A DNA stretch of 64,000 nt from an uncultured beta proteobacterium (GCA_903821995.1 CAIJNI010000039.1:1-64000), one strand, 5' to 3'; shown: positions 20,518-30,714, counted from the first letter of the stretch. Numbers and translations are program-made. The notes: a model not told the origin generated them from the sequence alone.

Positions 20518-21513
20518 ATGAAGTCAAGCCCAGACGCATCCAAGGGAATTAAGTTAACAGCTGAAGTGGCAAAGATGATGAAATTTCAGCGTTTTCAGGA
20601 TTATTTTTTTCATAAGATCACCTTGTTCTTTGCTTCTTTAGTTCTAGTAATACTTGCGGGGATTCTTATCTCTTTGGTGATTAATGCTTGGCCTGCTTTA
20701 AGAGAGTTTGGCCCTGGTTTTTTCTTTAGTACAGAGTGGGACGTAGTGGGAGAGAAGTTTGGTGGATTAACTGCAATTTACGGCACATTAATTACATCGA
20801 TCCTGGCTTTGATTATTGCAATACCAGTAAGCTTCGGTATAGCAGTTTTCTTAACCGAAATTTGTCCAAATTGGTTAAAGCGCCCATTAGGAACAGCTGT
20901 TGAATTGCTTGCTGCTGTACCTTCAATTATTTACGGGATGTTTGGGCTATTTGTTTTTGCGCCCATATTTTCTTCTCATATTCAGCCATTTCTCACGGAC
21001 ACTGTTGGTCAGATTCCATTTCTCGGGGTATTGTTTAGGGGGCCAGCAAATGGAATTGGATTATTGTGTGCTGCGCTTATTTTGGCATTCATGGTCATAC
21101 CTTTTATTACCTCTGTCATGAGAGATGTGTTTGAAATTGTGCCACCTGTCTTAAAGGAATCTGCTTATGGCATAGGATGCACAACTTGGGAGGTTGTGAC
21201 GCGAATTGTCCTACCTTATACTCGCGCTGGTGTTGTAGGTGGGGTGATGCTTGGATTGGGTAGGGCCTTAGGTGAAACGATGGCAGTAACCTTTGTGATT
21301 GGCAATGCCCATCGAATTACGCCTTCTTTCTTCGCTCCAGGATCTTCTATTGCCTCAACACTTGCCAACGAATTTGGAGAGGCCGAACCCGGGCTACATT
21401 ATTCATCTTTATTTGCACTAGGTCTGACCTTATTTATTATTACCTTTATTGTCTTAGCATTAGCTAAATGGATGCTAGCGAATATGGAACGCGCCCAAGG
21501 GACCAAGAACTAG
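20518..21513 (+). CDS. pstC: Phosphate ABC transporter permease PstC
   Basis: The 331-residue inner-membrane permease has about six transmembrane helices (for example ITLFFASLVLVILAGILI) and the periplasmic WDVVGEKFGGLTAIYGTLITS segment typical of PstC. The cytoplasmic coupling loop is KESAYGIGCTTWEVVTRIVLPYTRAGVVGG (EAA motif), quoted in part. It pairs with PstA to form the phosphate channel. The N-terminus is about 20 residues longer than needed for the first helix. It sits just after the pstS attenuator. Confidence 0.96.
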   Translation: MKSSPDASKGIKLTAEVAKMMKFQRFQDYFFHKITLFFASLVLVILAGILISLVINAWPALREFGPGFFFSTEWDVVGEKFGGLTAIYGTLITSILALIIAIPVSFGIAVFLTEICPNWLKRPLGTAVELLAAVPSIIYGMFGLFVFAPIFSSHIQPFLTDTVGQIPFLGVLFRGPANGIGLLCAALILAFMVIPFITSVMRDVFEIVPPVLKESAYGIGCTTWEVVTRIVLPYTRAGVVGGVMLGLGRALGETMAVTFVIGNAHRITPSFFAPGSSIASTLANEFGEAEPGLHYSSLFALGLTLFIITFIVLALAKWMLANMERAQGTKN

Positions 21514-21519
21514 TTCAAT

Positions 21520-22362
21520 ATGAATACTTCAATTTATAAATCTCGTAAACGAAAAAATACTATCGGGCTATTTTTTTCTGTGTTCGCCATGGGATTAGGA
21601 ATGTTTGTACTCCTGTGGATTTTATTTGTTTTACTTTCTAAGGGGTTTGCTGCCTTTGATCTTAATTTCTTTATGCAAAGTACCCCAGCTGCTGGTTCAG
21701 AGGGTGGTGGTATGGCAAATGCCATCGTTGGGAGTTTAATGATGGTTGTGAGTTGCACATTAATAAGCACGCCGGTTGGTGTTTTAGCTGGAATTTTTCT
21801 TGCTGAATATGGAGATAGAAGCAAAATCGCAGGAGTTACACGATTTGTTACGGATATTATGCTTTCGGCACCCTCTATCGTCATTGGTTTATTTGTCTAC
21901 GCCATTGTTGTTGCTCAAGTTAAACATTTCTCGGGTTGGGCCGGAACAATAGCTCTCTCATTACTGGCAGTGCCCGTGATATTAAAGACGACGGAAAATA
22001 TGTTGCGCTTAGTTCCAAGTACGCTCAGAGAAGCCGCATATGCCTTAGGAACTCCCAAATGGAAAGTATGCTTATCTATTATATTAAGGGCAGCTAAAAG
22101 CGGTGTGATTACTGGGGTCTTACTGGCAGTAGCTCGCGTAAGTGGAGAAACAGCTCCATTATTGTTTACGGCTTTGAATAACCAATTTTTTTCGGCAGAC
22201 ATGTCAAAGCCAATGTCTAATTTACCGGTAGTGATTTATCAATTTGCATTAAGCCCTTATGAGAATTGGGTCAATTTGGCATGGGGTGGAGCATTACTGA
22301 TTACTTTGACAGTATTAGGACTTAATATCTTGGCAAGAGTATTTTTTAGAGAGAAATCATGA
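21520..22362 (+). CDS. pstA: Phosphate ABC transporter permease PstA
   Basis: This 280-residue permease partners PstC. The N-terminal helix is at about residues 15-40; the [15 protein letters not shown] segment and the coupling motif [21 protein letters not shown] are characteristic. It follows pstC after 6 bases, and its stop overlaps the pstB start (ATGA), so synthesis is stoichiometrically coupled. Confidence 0.96.
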   Translation: MNTSIYKSRKRKNTIGLFFSVFAMGLGMFVLLWILFVLLSKGFAAFDLNFFMQSTPAAGSEGGGMANAIVGSLMMVVSCTLISTPVGVLAGIFLAEYGDRSKIAGVTRFVTDIMLSAPSIVIGLFVYAIVVAQVKHFSGWAGTIALSLLAVPVILKTTENMLRLVPSTLREAAYALGTPKWKVCLSIILRAAKSGVITGVLLAVARVSGETAPLLFTALNNQFFSADMSKPMSNLPVVIYQFALSPYENWVNLAWGGALLITLTVLGLNILARVFFREKS

Positions 22363-23135
22363 CGCAAGAAACCACTGATTTGAAAAATGCAATTGAAGTT
22401 AAAAACTTGGATTTTTACTATGGCAAGTTTAAAGGGCTCAAGGGCATCAATTTAAATATTGCAGAAAATAAAGTTACTGCTTTTATTGGGCCATCAGGAT
22501 GTGGTAAATCCACTTTACTTCGCACCTTTAATCGCATGTACGACTTATACCCAGGACAAAAAGCTGTCGGTGAAATTAATCTATATGGTGAAAATATTCT
22601 CGAAGAGGGTAGGGATTTAAATTTACTCAGATCTAAGGTGGGCATGGTTTTTCAAAAGCCTACGCCATTTCCCATGACCATTTATGACAATATTGCTTTT
22701 GGTGTTAAGTTATATGAAAAACTTAATAAATCCGAAATGGATGAGCGAGTCGAGTGGGCCTTGAATAAGGCGGCATTATGGGGAGAAGTGAAGGATAAGT
22801 TGGGCCAAAGTGGTTTATCTTTATCCGGTGGTCAACAGCAGCGTTTATGTATAGCAAGAGGTGTTGCGGTAAAACCCTCAGTTTTATTGCTCGATGAGCC
22901 TACTTCTGCTTTAGATCCTATTTCTACGGGTAAAGTTGAAGAGCTAGTGAATGAATTAAAAAATGACTACACTATTGCTATCGTCACGCACAACATGCAA
23001 CAAGCGGCTCGGGTCTCTGATTTTACTGCGTTTATGTACTTAGGTGAACTCATGGAATTTAATTCAACGAGTCAAATATTTTTAAAACCCAATCGTAAAG
23101 AAACAGAAGATTATATTACAGGCCGATTTGGCTAA
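22359..23135 (+). CDS. pstB: Phosphate ABC transporter ATP-binding protein
   Basis: The 258-residue ATPase energises phosphate import. It has Walker [18 protein letters not shown] (the NRM signature is PstB-specific), the Q-loop [14 protein letters not shown], the ABC signature [14 protein letters not shown], Walker [16 protein letters not shown] and the switch His in [11 protein letters not shown]. The length is usual. PstB also takes part in repressing PhoR when phosphate is plentiful, together with PhoU. Confidence 0.98.
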   Translation: MTQETTDLKNAIEVKNLDFYYGKFKGLKGINLNIAENKVTAFIGPSGCGKSTLLRTFNRMYDLYPGQKAVGEINLYGENILEEGRDLNLLRSKVGMVFQKPTPFPMTIYDNIAFGVKLYEKLNKSEMDERVEWALNKAALWGEVKDKLGQSGLSLSGGQQQRLCIARGVAVKPSVLLLDEPTSALDPISTGKVEELVNELKNDYTIAIVTHNMQQAARVSDFTAFMYLGELMEFNSTSQIFLKPNRKETEDYITGRFG

Positions 23136-23159
23136 CTTTAAGAACTTATAGGAATAAAT

Positions 23160-23864
23160 ATGCCAGATAAACATTTATCAAAACAATTTGATACAGACTT
23201 AGATTCCTTAAGTGCTAACCTATTGGAAATGGGGGGCTTGGTGGAGTCTCAAGTTTCTCACGCGATGAAGGCATTTTCAACGATGGATGCAGAATTGGCA
23301 ACGGAGGTTAATAATAAAGAAAAAAATGTAAATACATTTGAAATCAATATTGATGGTCAATGTGCAGAAATTTTGGCGCGTCGTCAGCCAACTGCAAAAG
23401 ACTTACGTCTAGTGATGGCAGTATCAAAAGCAATTTCCAACTTAGAGAGGGTTGGCGATGAAGCTGACCACATTGCATCTCGGATTAGAAAAATTGTTGA
23501 GGTCAATGCGCCGTATCAGATCAATGTTGCTGAAATTCGCATTTCAGGACAGATGGCTTTAGGTTTATTGCGACGTTCTTTGGATGCTTTTGCCAGAATG
23601 GATTCAAAAGCTGCAGCTGAAATTGTTGGAGATGATTTAGAGATTGATGAAGAATTTAGAGGCTTTGTTAGAAAGTTAAACTCGTACATGAGTGAAGATC
23701 CTCGGATCATTTCGACAGCGCTAGAAATATTATTTATTGCAAAAGCTGTTGAAAGAATTGGTGATCATGCCAAGAATATCGCTGAGTTTGTGATTTATGT
23801 AGATAAAGGGACAGATGTTAGGCATATTCCACGCGAACAATTAATCAATGAAGTGAATAAATAA
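23160..23864 (+). CDS. phoU: Phosphate signalling regulator PhoU
   Basis: This 234-residue all-helical protein has two three-helix PhoU repeats, each with the metal-binding E/DxxxD signature (ERVGDEADHIASRI at about 98-111; ERIGDHAKNIAEF at about 199-211). It transmits the phosphate-replete signal from the Pst transporter to PhoR and limits phosphate uptake. It lies between pstB and phoB, completing the standard regulatory cassette. Confidence 0.97.
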   Translation: MPDKHLSKQFDTDLDSLSANLLEMGGLVESQVSHAMKAFSTMDAELATEVNNKEKNVNTFEINIDGQCAEILARRQPTAKDLRLVMAVSKAISNLERVGDEADHIASRIRKIVEVNAPYQINVAEIRISGQMALGLLRRSLDAFARMDSKAAAEIVGDDLEIDEEFRGFVRKLNSYMSEDPRIISTALEILFIAKAVERIGDHAKNIAEFVIYVDKGTDVRHIPREQLINEVNK

Positions 23865-23867
23865 ATT

Positions 23868-24578
23868 ATGGCAAGTAGCATTCTAATCGTAGAAGATGAG
23901 CCGTCGATAGCGGAATTAATTTCTGTTAACTTAAGCCATGAAGGTTTTTTGCCTGTTCGTGCATTTCAGGCAGATCAAGCTGCAATGCTGATGAAAGAGG
24001 TATTGCCTGACTTAATCGTTTTAGATTGGATGTTACCTGGTAAGTCGGGCATTCAATTTGCAAAAGATATTAGAAATAATGAGCGGACTAAAGATATTCC
24101 CATTATTTTCTTAACAGCTCGTGCTGAAGAAATGGATAAAATCGCAGGACTTGATGCTGGTGCTGATGATTATTTAACGAAGCCTTTTTCCCCTAAGGAA
24201 CTGGTTGCTAGGATTCGCGCGATACTTAGACGTAAATCCCCACAGTTAAACGATGATGTCATGGAAATTAACCTCTTAAAACTTGATCCTGCAACTCATA
24301 GGGTTATTTTTCAAGGGGATTCTCCTCAGAAAATTGATTTAGGTCCTACAGAATTTAGACTTTTACGCTTTCTGATGGCTAATCCAGAGAGAGTTCATGC
24401 GCGTGGCCAGTTGCTGGACAAAGTATGGGGAGATCATGTCTTTGTTGAAGAAAGGACTGTTGATGTTCATATTAAACGCTTGCGTGCTGCACTAGCTCCA
24501 GTTGGATGTGAGACCATGATTGAGACAGTTCGAGGCAGTGGATATCGATTAACTCGTAACCCTGCCATAATTTCGTGA
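23868..24578 (+). CDS. phoB: Phosphate regulon response regulator PhoB
   Basis: The 236-residue OmpR-family regulator has a receiver domain with phospho-acceptor Asp53 (LIVLDWMLPG), the acidic pair Glu9/Asp10 and Lys in LTKPFSPKEL. A winged-helix DNA-binding domain follows (about 140-232) with RTVDVHIKRLR as the recognition helix. It starts 3 bases after phoU. Its likely sites are the 11-bp-spaced boxes upstream of pstS, ppx, olsB, plcP/olsA and ppk2. Confidence 0.97.
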   Translation: MASSILIVEDEPSIAELISVNLSHEGFLPVRAFQADQAAMLMKEVLPDLIVLDWMLPGKSGIQFAKDIRNNERTKDIPIIFLTARAEEMDKIAGLDAGADDYLTKPFSPKELVARIRAILRRKSPQLNDDVMEINLLKLDPATHRVIFQGDSPQKIDLGPTEFRLLRFLMANPERVHARGQLLDKVWGDHVFVEERTVDVHIKRLRAALAPVGCETMIETVRGSGYRLTRNPAIIS

Positions 24579-24582
24579 AATA

Positions 24583-25920
24583 ATGGTTTCCATGTTCACC
24601 ATGGGAATCAAACTTCTTTATATTTTAGGGGCTATCGCTGCTCTGGCATATTTATGGGAAGTCTTTATATCTTCAACTACCACCACGGTATTTGTCATTG
24701 TAATATTTGCGTTGCTAACACTTTACAATATTTGGAATGAAGACCGTATTCTTCGCCTAATATTAGAAGATGACTTAATAGCGAAAAGATCCTCTTTTTG
24801 GGACTGGCAAAAAATATATCAATTAGTCCAAAGTAAAACAAAAGTTTGGCGTCAAGAGACACTCAAATCTGAAACTCAGTACGATAAATTTCTTCAGGCG
24901 ATTCAAGCATCACCTAATGGATTAATTATGCTCGATGAGGTCGATCATATCGAATGGTGTAATCAAATGTGTAGGTCTCATTTCAGATTAGAGCCCAACC
25001 GAGATGTCAGGCAACCAGTCACATATTTATTAAGATACCCTTCATTTATCGATTACATGAATAAAGCAGATTTTAATAAAACCTTAAATTTAGAAGGTAT
25101 GGGCATTAAAGGAGACTTGAACCTATTGTTGCAGGTTTTTCCTTATGGAGAGAACAAGAAATTATTACTAAGCCAAGATGTGACTTTGTTTAGAAAAAAC
25201 GAGGCCATGAGGCAAGATTTTGTAGCTAATGTGTCCCACGAATTAAGAACCCCATTAACGGTATTAAATGGTTTTTTAGAAACAATTAGTGAACTGAAGT
25301 TAAGCAAAGGTGAAGAACGAAAGTATATTAACCTAATGTCCCTTCAATCAAAACGAATGCTGACTTTAGTTGAAGAGTTACTCATGCTAACAAGACTAGA
25401 TAGTAGTCCAGAAGCTAGCTTAAATACAATTGTTAAGACTAATGATTTAATTATTAGGCTTGTTGATGATGCAAAAAACTTATCATTAGGTCGGCATCAC
25501 TTTCAAATACTTATCACTTCAACTAATAATATAGTAGGAGAAGAGAATGAGATTTTTTCTGCCTTTAGCAATTTAATTACAAATGCAGTTCGTTATACGC
25601 CAGAGGGTGGAACGATTACTTTAAAGTGGGCAGATATCTTAGAAAAAGATGCGACACAGTTTTCTGTTACTGATACGGGTATAGGCATCGCAGAGGAACA
25701 TATTCCTAGAATTACTGAGCGGTTTTATCGGGTAGATAGAAGCCGCTCTAGGGATACTGGAGGGACAGGATTGGGCTTAGCCATTGTTAAACATGTAGCC
25801 TCAAGGCATGAAGGTCAACTTGAAGTGAAAAGTGCTTTAGCAGTTGGAAGTACGTTTTCGCTCACATTCCCTAAAGGCCGTTTAGTACCTGGCATAACAT
25901 TAGAGATAAACGAAGGTTAA
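24583..25920 (+). CDS. phoR: Phosphate regulon sensor histidine kinase PhoR
   Basis: The 445-residue sensor has two short N-terminal membrane helices with almost no periplasmic loop, as in other PhoR proteins that sense through PstSCAB-PhoU. A PAS-like segment spans about 100-200. The HisKA box is NVSHELRTPLTVL (His219), and the ATPase domain has N box NLITNAVRYT, G1 DTGIGI and G2 GTGLGLAI. It lies 4 bases after phoB. Its stop overlaps the convergent ppk stop within the tetranucleotide TTAA. Confidence 0.96.
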   Translation: MVSMFTMGIKLLYILGAIAALAYLWEVFISSTTTTVFVIVIFALLTLYNIWNEDRILRLILEDDLIAKRSSFWDWQKIYQLVQSKTKVWRQETLKSETQYDKFLQAIQASPNGLIMLDEVDHIEWCNQMCRSHFRLEPNRDVRQPVTYLLRYPSFIDYMNKADFNKTLNLEGMGIKGDLNLLLQVFPYGENKKLLLSQDVTLFRKNEAMRQDFVANVSHELRTPLTVLNGFLETISELKLSKGEERKYINLMSLQSKRMLTLVEELLMLTRLDSSPEASLNTIVKTNDLIIRLVDDAKNLSLGRHHFQILITSTNNIVGEENEIFSAFSNLITNAVRYTPEGGTITLKWADILEKDATQFSVTDTGIGIAEEHIPRITERFYRVDRSRSRDTGGTGLGLAIVKHVASRHEGQLEVKSALAVGSTFSLTFPKGRLVPGITLEINEG

Positions 25921-28004
25921 TTGTTTTTTTGAATTAGGTTTAATAATTCAACTTGGCCAACTCTTCTTTTTAAAGACTTAGTCTGTATTTTTTTATACGT
26001 ACCATCGGTTTGCATGATCCAAGCTGAAGAATTATCCTGAAGCAGTGTTTTCAATCCTTCATGAATAATGCGTTGCTTGATGGTTTTATCCAGAATTGGG
26101 AAAGCCACTTCGACTCGGCGGTACAAGTTTCTATCCATCCAATCAGCACTTGATAAAAAAACATTTTCTTGTGCATTTGAATAAAAATAAAAGATCCGAT
26201 GATGTTCTAAAAAACGACCAATAATTGATCGAACACGGATATTTTCAGATAGGCCAATTTGACCTGGGATTAAGGCGCAGATGCCTCGGATGATGAGGTC
26301 TATCTTGACTCCTGCTTGAGAGGCTCGATAAAGTTCGTGGATGACGCTTGGTTCAAGTAATGCATTCATCTTGGCGATGATATGGGCCTTCTTGCCGGCT
26401 TTTGCTGCCCTTATTTCATTTCTGATATGTTTGATAATTTCTGGCTGCATTGTGAAAGGCGATTGCCATAGTTTTGATAGAGCAATATGTTTGCCAGTGC
26501 CAGTGAGCTGTTGAAAGACATAATGCATATCTTGAGTAATATCAGGATTTGACGTGAGTAGACCAAAGTCTGTATACAGTTTTGTAGTTCGAGGATGGTA
26601 ATTACCTGTTCCAAGATGAGCATAGCGTTTGAGGACTGTTTTACCTTTACCACGTCCTTTTAAGATAACTTCACGCCGAACAATGAGAAGCATTTTGGCA
26701 TGGCATTTGTGTCCTACAACCCCATAGATCACATGCGCCCCAACAGCTTCTAGCTTTGCCGCCCATTGCATATTAGTTTGTTCGTCAAATCGAGCTAAGA
26801 GTTCTACAACCACAGTCACTTCCTTGCCATTCTTAGCAGCCTGGATTAGGGCATCCATCACTAAGGACTCGTCTCCTGTCCTATATACAGTTTGTTTGAT
26901 CGCTAAAACTTGGGGATCTATGGCTGCTTCATTAAGTAAATTAAGAACTGGGGTAAAACTTTCATAGGGGTGATGCAACAAAATATCTTGTGTTTTTAAA
27001 ATGTTAAATATTGATTCTTCCGTTTGAAGTACTTCTGGAATATGTGGGTTTACTTCCATAAATTTTAAATCTGGACGATTGATGAGGTCTGGAAGTTGTA
27101 CTAAACGAACAAGGTTGACTGGGCCATTGACGTGGTAGCAATCACTTGGCAATAGTTCATTTTCCTCTCTTAATCGTTGCAGTAACTTATCTGGAATTCC
27201 GCTAGACATCTCAAGGCGTACAGCATCCCCAAGGTGGCGCATGGGTAGTTCACCCTGTAGAGCGATTCTAAGGTCAGTGACATCATCTTCAGAAACAAAT
27301 AAATCTGAATTGCGCGTGACTCTAAATTGGTAGCAACCAAGCACTTTAATCCCTGGAAAAAGCTCTGCGACAAACGCCTGCATAAATGATGAGAGCAGAA
27401 TAAATTGATTTTCGTTTTTCCCCTGAAGATGGGGTGGCATTCTGACTACTCTAGGTAAGGACCTAGGAGCTTGAACTACGGCTAAATCAGCATTTCTTCC
27501 AAAAGCATCTTGACCTTCAAGTGCTACTAAAAAATTTAGACTTTTATTAATGACTCTTGGAAATGGGTGCGCTGTATCTAATGCAATGGGCGTTAGAAGT
27601 GGGACCAGTTCATTTCTAAAAAAATCTCTTGCCCATTGATGTTGTTTTTGTGTCCACGATGAAGCAATTTTAAAACCAATACGTTCACGATGGAGTTCAG
27701 GTAAGATCTTTTCCTGAAGGAGTTGGTACTTTTTATCAACTAAAGCATGAACTTGGCGGATGACAACGTCGTAGGTTTCTTGAACATTAAGACCATCTTC
27801 TAGAATTTTATGAGGATTCTCAAGTAGTTGAGCTTTAATTCCTGACATTCTAATCTCAAAGAACTCGTCTAAATTACTCGATACAATACAGATAAAGCGT
27901 AAACGCTCTAAAAGTGGAACGCAGGGGTCTTCCGCTTGTGCAAGAACGCGCGAGTTAAACTCTAGAATACCTAGTTCACGATTGAGTAAAGGGGTAGAGA
28001 TCAT
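25917..28004 (-). CDS. ppk: Polyphosphate kinase 1
   Basis: The 695-residue enzyme reversibly makes inorganic polyphosphate from ATP. The N, H, C1 and C2 domains are present. The C1 region includes AIKQTVYRTG and HKCHAKMLLIVRRE with the autophosphorylated His, followed by HLGTGNYHPRTTKLYTDFGL; C2 contains SADWMDRNLYRRVE. It is convergent with phoR and divergent from ppx, so polyphosphate synthesis and breakdown genes are side by side in the pho cluster, as is common in Burkholderiales. Confidence 0.97.
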   Translation of the reverse strand: MISTPLLNRELGILEFNSRVLAQAEDPCVPLLERLRFICIVSSNLDEFFEIRMSGIKAQLLENPHKILEDGLNVQETYDVVIRQVHALVDKKYQLLQEKILPELHRERIGFKIASSWTQKQHQWARDFFRNELVPLLTPIALDTAHPFPRVINKSLNFLVALEGQDAFGRNADLAVVQAPRSLPRVVRMPPHLQGKNENQFILLSSFMQAFVAELFPGIKVLGCYQFRVTRNSDLFVSEDDVTDLRIALQGELPMRHLGDAVRLEMSSGIPDKLLQRLREENELLPSDCYHVNGPVNLVRLVQLPDLINRPDLKFMEVNPHIPEVLQTEESIFNILKTQDILLHHPYESFTPVLNLLNEAAIDPQVLAIKQTVYRTGDESLVMDALIQAAKNGKEVTVVVELLARFDEQTNMQWAAKLEAVGAHVIYGVVGHKCHAKMLLIVRREVILKGRGKGKTVLKRYAHLGTGNYHPRTTKLYTDFGLLTSNPDITQDMHYVFQQLTGTGKHIALSKLWQSPFTMQPEIIKHIRNEIRAAKAGKKAHIIAKMNALLEPSVIHELYRASQAGVKIDLIIRGICALIPGQIGLSENIRVRSIIGRFLEHHRIFYFYSNAQENVFLSSADWMDRNLYRRVEVAFPILDKTIKQRIIHEGLKTLLQDNSSAWIMQTDGTYKKIQTKSLKRRVGQVELLNLIQKNN

Positions 28005-28052
28005 TTTTCGATTTTACAGGCGAAAACAAATAATCAAAATTAATAAATCGAA

Positions 28053-28070
28053 TTTCATCAAATATTCATA
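28053..28070 (+). promoter_or_regulatory. Pho box candidate between ppk and ppx
   Basis: TTTCATC and ATTCATA are two half-sites spaced 11 bases apart, each matching five of seven positions of a PhoB half-site. They lie 37 bases before the chosen ppx start, oriented toward ppx. The surrounding DNA is very AT-rich, so the match is weaker evidence than the olsB and plcP sites. Confidence 0.35.
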
Positions 28071-28106
28071 AAATTGAAATATTATTTGGATAATGAAAAT
28101 ATACCT

Positions 28107-29672
28107 ATGACGACCACATTAACCTCATTCTCTAAGAATTCTATTTCAGAGCCGGAGTCAAAATTAATTGCTTCAGTTGATTTGGGTTCAAATAGCTTTA
28201 GGATGGTGATTGCAGAAATTGTTGAAACTCCTTCAGGTTTTCAATTGCGTCCAGTAGATACATTAAGAGACCCCATTAAACTTGCTGCGGGTTTAGATTC
28301 AGATAAAAATTTGGATACAGATGCTTTTGCGAGAGGTTTAAATTCAATCCGACGGTTTGGGGAGCGGTTAAGGCACTTCTCACCAATGCAGGTTCGGGCT
28401 GTTGCCACAAATACACTGAGAGTTGCTAGAAACGCAAATCATTTCATTGCTCAGGCAGAGCTTGCGCTAGGGTTTCCAATTGAAGTTATTGCAGGACGGG
28501 AGGAGGCAAGGCTTGTATATGTCGGAGCGTCTCACGGTGCTCCTGCATCGACTGGGAATCGACTGGTGATTGACGTGGGGGGTGGTAGTACAGAGTTCAT
28601 TATTGGCCATGGTTATGACCCTAAAGTCATGGAGAGCCTATACATTGGTTGCGTCTCTCATAGTCAGCGGTTTTTTGCAAAGGGGGCTATTGATAGTTAT
28701 AGCTTTAAGCAAGCAGAACTAGCTGCTCGTCAGGAAATTCAAATTTTAGTCAAAGAATTTCGGAAAAGAGGGTGGCAGCAAGCTATTGGCTCATCTGGAA
28801 CAGCAAAGGCTTTAGCAGAGTTGATCGCTTTAAATGGCTTTGGAGGATCATCTGATCTTCTTATGAGTGATCCTACAGGGTTAATCACACGTGATGGGTT
28901 AGAGAGCCTGAAATTATCATTGATTGAGTCTGAGTATATGCAAAATTCAGAACTGATTGGTCTCAAGCCAGATCGAAGGCAGGTTTTACCTGGCGGGTTA
29001 GCGATTATGATCGCCGCATTTGATGAATTGCACATTGATAGCATGGAAATTGTTGAGGCAGCACTTCGGATGGGGGTTTTATACGACTTCTTGGGAAGAG
29101 CTCAACATCATGACATGCGCTTTGTGACCGTTGAGCAGTTTATGAAAAGATATGGTGTGGACGTTGAGCAGGCCCATCGCGTTGACTTGATGGCAACCAT
29201 GTTTCTTGATCAGTTTCCTAATCCTCCCAATGAAGATCGTAAAAATAATTTAGCTCTTTTGGCGTGGGCGGCAAGGTTACATGAAATTGGTTTATCCATT
29301 TCGCATAATGGCTACCATAAACATTCCGCTTATATTGCCGCAAATGCCGATATGCCAGGGTTTTCTAAAAATGACCAAGCAAGGCTAGCAGCTTTACTTT
29401 TGGGGCACGCGGGTAAATTAGCAAAATTATCCTCGAGCAACAGCTTTATTGATTGGAGGATGTTATTTTGTTTGAGGTTAGCGATTGTGATGTGTCGTCG
29501 CAGAATGAGTGGTGAGCTTCCTCACCTTTTAGTCCAGCAGAATAGTAGTGGATTTAAAGTGAGTATTTCTAAAAAGTGGTTGGATGACCATCCTCTGACT
29601 GAGTTTAGCTTGAAAAAAGAGGCAGGAGACTGGGAAAAATTAGGGTGGACATACGAGTTAGATTACATCTAA
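28107..29672 (+). CDS. ppx: Exopolyphosphatase (Ppx/GppA family)
   Basis: The enzyme removes terminal phosphates from polyphosphate. It has the ASKHA ATPase-like fold with phosphate-1 loop ASVDLGSNSFRMVIAE and the second motif VIDVGGGSTEFIIG. The C-terminal HD-type helical domain (about 310-510) has HEIGLSISHNGYHKHSAYI. From the ATG used here it is 521 residues. An in-frame TTG 33 bases upstream would add 11 residues and has no better ribosome-binding site. It is divergent from ppk. Confidence 0.95.
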   Translation: MTTTLTSFSKNSISEPESKLIASVDLGSNSFRMVIAEIVETPSGFQLRPVDTLRDPIKLAAGLDSDKNLDTDAFARGLNSIRRFGERLRHFSPMQVRAVATNTLRVARNANHFIAQAELALGFPIEVIAGREEARLVYVGASHGAPASTGNRLVIDVGGGSTEFIIGHGYDPKVMESLYIGCVSHSQRFFAKGAIDSYSFKQAELAARQEIQILVKEFRKRGWQQAIGSSGTAKALAELIALNGFGGSSDLLMSDPTGLITRDGLESLKLSLIESEYMQNSELIGLKPDRRQVLPGGLAIMIAAFDELHIDSMEIVEAALRMGVLYDFLGRAQHHDMRFVTVEQFMKRYGVDVEQAHRVDLMATMFLDQFPNPPNEDRKNNLALLAWAARLHEIGLSISHNGYHKHSAYIAANADMPGFSKNDQARLAALLLGHAGKLAKLSSSNSFIDWRMLFCLRLAIVMCRRRMSGELPHLLVQQNSSGFKVSISKKWLDDHPLTEFSLKKEAGDWEKLGWTYELDYI

Positions 29673-29687
29673 CTCGTGCTCACTATC

Positions 29688-30665
29688 TTAAAGAAAATGT
29701 TTGGCGTAGCGCGGATGGATATCCGACATGCGCAACATCGTCAGAAAATCTGCTGTATTAAAGTCGGGATCCCAAGCGGGTTCGGAGCAGATTTGAGCGC
29801 CTAATCGAAGATATCCTTTGACCAATGGGGGCGGTTCAACTTCAAGAGTTGAATTCAGCTTTTCTAGGGGGAGTGCGAGTTTAGGAAATGCTCTGTACTC
29901 GATAGGGCAAAGGTGTTTTTCTTGGAGGAGTCGGTTTAAACTAGCTGCATAATGCCCACCATCACCCATAGGTACGCTGGCACAACCAAGCATGATCTCA
30001 TAGCCATTCTTTTTCATGTATTGCGCCAGTCCCGCCCAAAGAGACATGATGACACCACCGGAGCGGTAGTCCTTATGCACACAAGAGCGTCCAATTTCTA
30101 AAATTTTAGGTCGTAAATGGTTGATGCGGCTTAAATCAAATTCTGAGTCGGAGTAAATGCGTCCGATTCGCTTGGCCTGATCTGGAGGTAGTGCTCTATA
30201 GGTACCAACTACTTTAAGAGTTTCTAGGTCTCTAACGATCAAATGGTCACAGAAGTTATCGAACTCATCAACATCAAGACCGCTTGCTTCATTTGGAAGT
30301 TTGGCTCCCATTTCTTCAGCGAACACTTTATAACGAAGTCTTTGAGCTTCTTTAATTTCATCGGAATTATGAGCGATGTACACATGAATAGGGCTTGCTT
30401 TTTTAGTAACAATTGCAGGTGAAGAAACAATTGGTTTGTCAGCAGAAATGAAAGAGGGGGCTTTGTTTTCAGCTAAAATTTTCTTCAATGCTTTTAATTT
30501 TTTTGATTTCTTTTTGAGAGTACCTTTTTTTAAAGGAAAAAATAAGGAGAATTTATTAAAGCGATTCATTTCTGAGAGCTTTTCTCCTAGCTTTCCAGCT
30601 AATCGCGTTGATAGTCCTTCACCAATTAAACTTAATGATTGAAGTGGATTTGGAAGTTCTTTCAT
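29688..30665 (-). CDS. olsB: OlsB-like GNAT N-acyltransferase (ornithine lipid synthesis)
   Basis: Residues about 92-315 match the L-ornithine N-alpha-acyltransferase/hemolysin GNAT family: AQRLRYKVFAEEMGA, DVDEFDNFCDHLIVRD, EIGRSCVHKDYRSGGVI and the LGCASVPMGDGG segment. OlsB transfers a hydroxyacyl chain from ACP to ornithine, giving lyso-ornithine lipid. The first about 90 residues are an extra lysine-rich, low-complexity region (KKGTLKKKSKKLKALKKI) not needed for the GNAT fold, perhaps a membrane or acidic-partner contact. A three-half-site Pho box precedes it, and an OlsA-like gene lies 2.5 kb away. The assignment to ornithine rather than another amine is inference. Confidence 0.78.
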   Translation of the reverse strand: MKELPNPLQSLSLIGEGLSTRLAGKLGEKLSEMNRFNKFSLFFPLKKGTLKKKSKKLKALKKILAENKAPSFISADKPIVSSPAIVTKKASPIHVYIAHNSDEIKEAQRLRYKVFAEEMGAKLPNEASGLDVDEFDNFCDHLIVRDLETLKVVGTYRALPPDQAKRIGRIYSDSEFDLSRINHLRPKILEIGRSCVHKDYRSGGVIMSLWAGLAQYMKKNGYEIMLGCASVPMGDGGHYAASLNRLLQEKHLCPIEYRAFPKLALPLEKLNSTLEVEPPPLVKGYLRLGAQICSEPAWDPDFNTADFLTMLRMSDIHPRYAKHFL

Positions 30666-30714
30666 ATATTTATTTTTTAGAGTTGGTTATTAAGGTTTAA
30701 TTTATTAAAGCAAG

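Noticed and set aside
28074-28106. TTG start for ppx adding 11 residues
   Set aside because: No Shine-Dalgarno sequence favours it, and an ATG closer to the family core is available.
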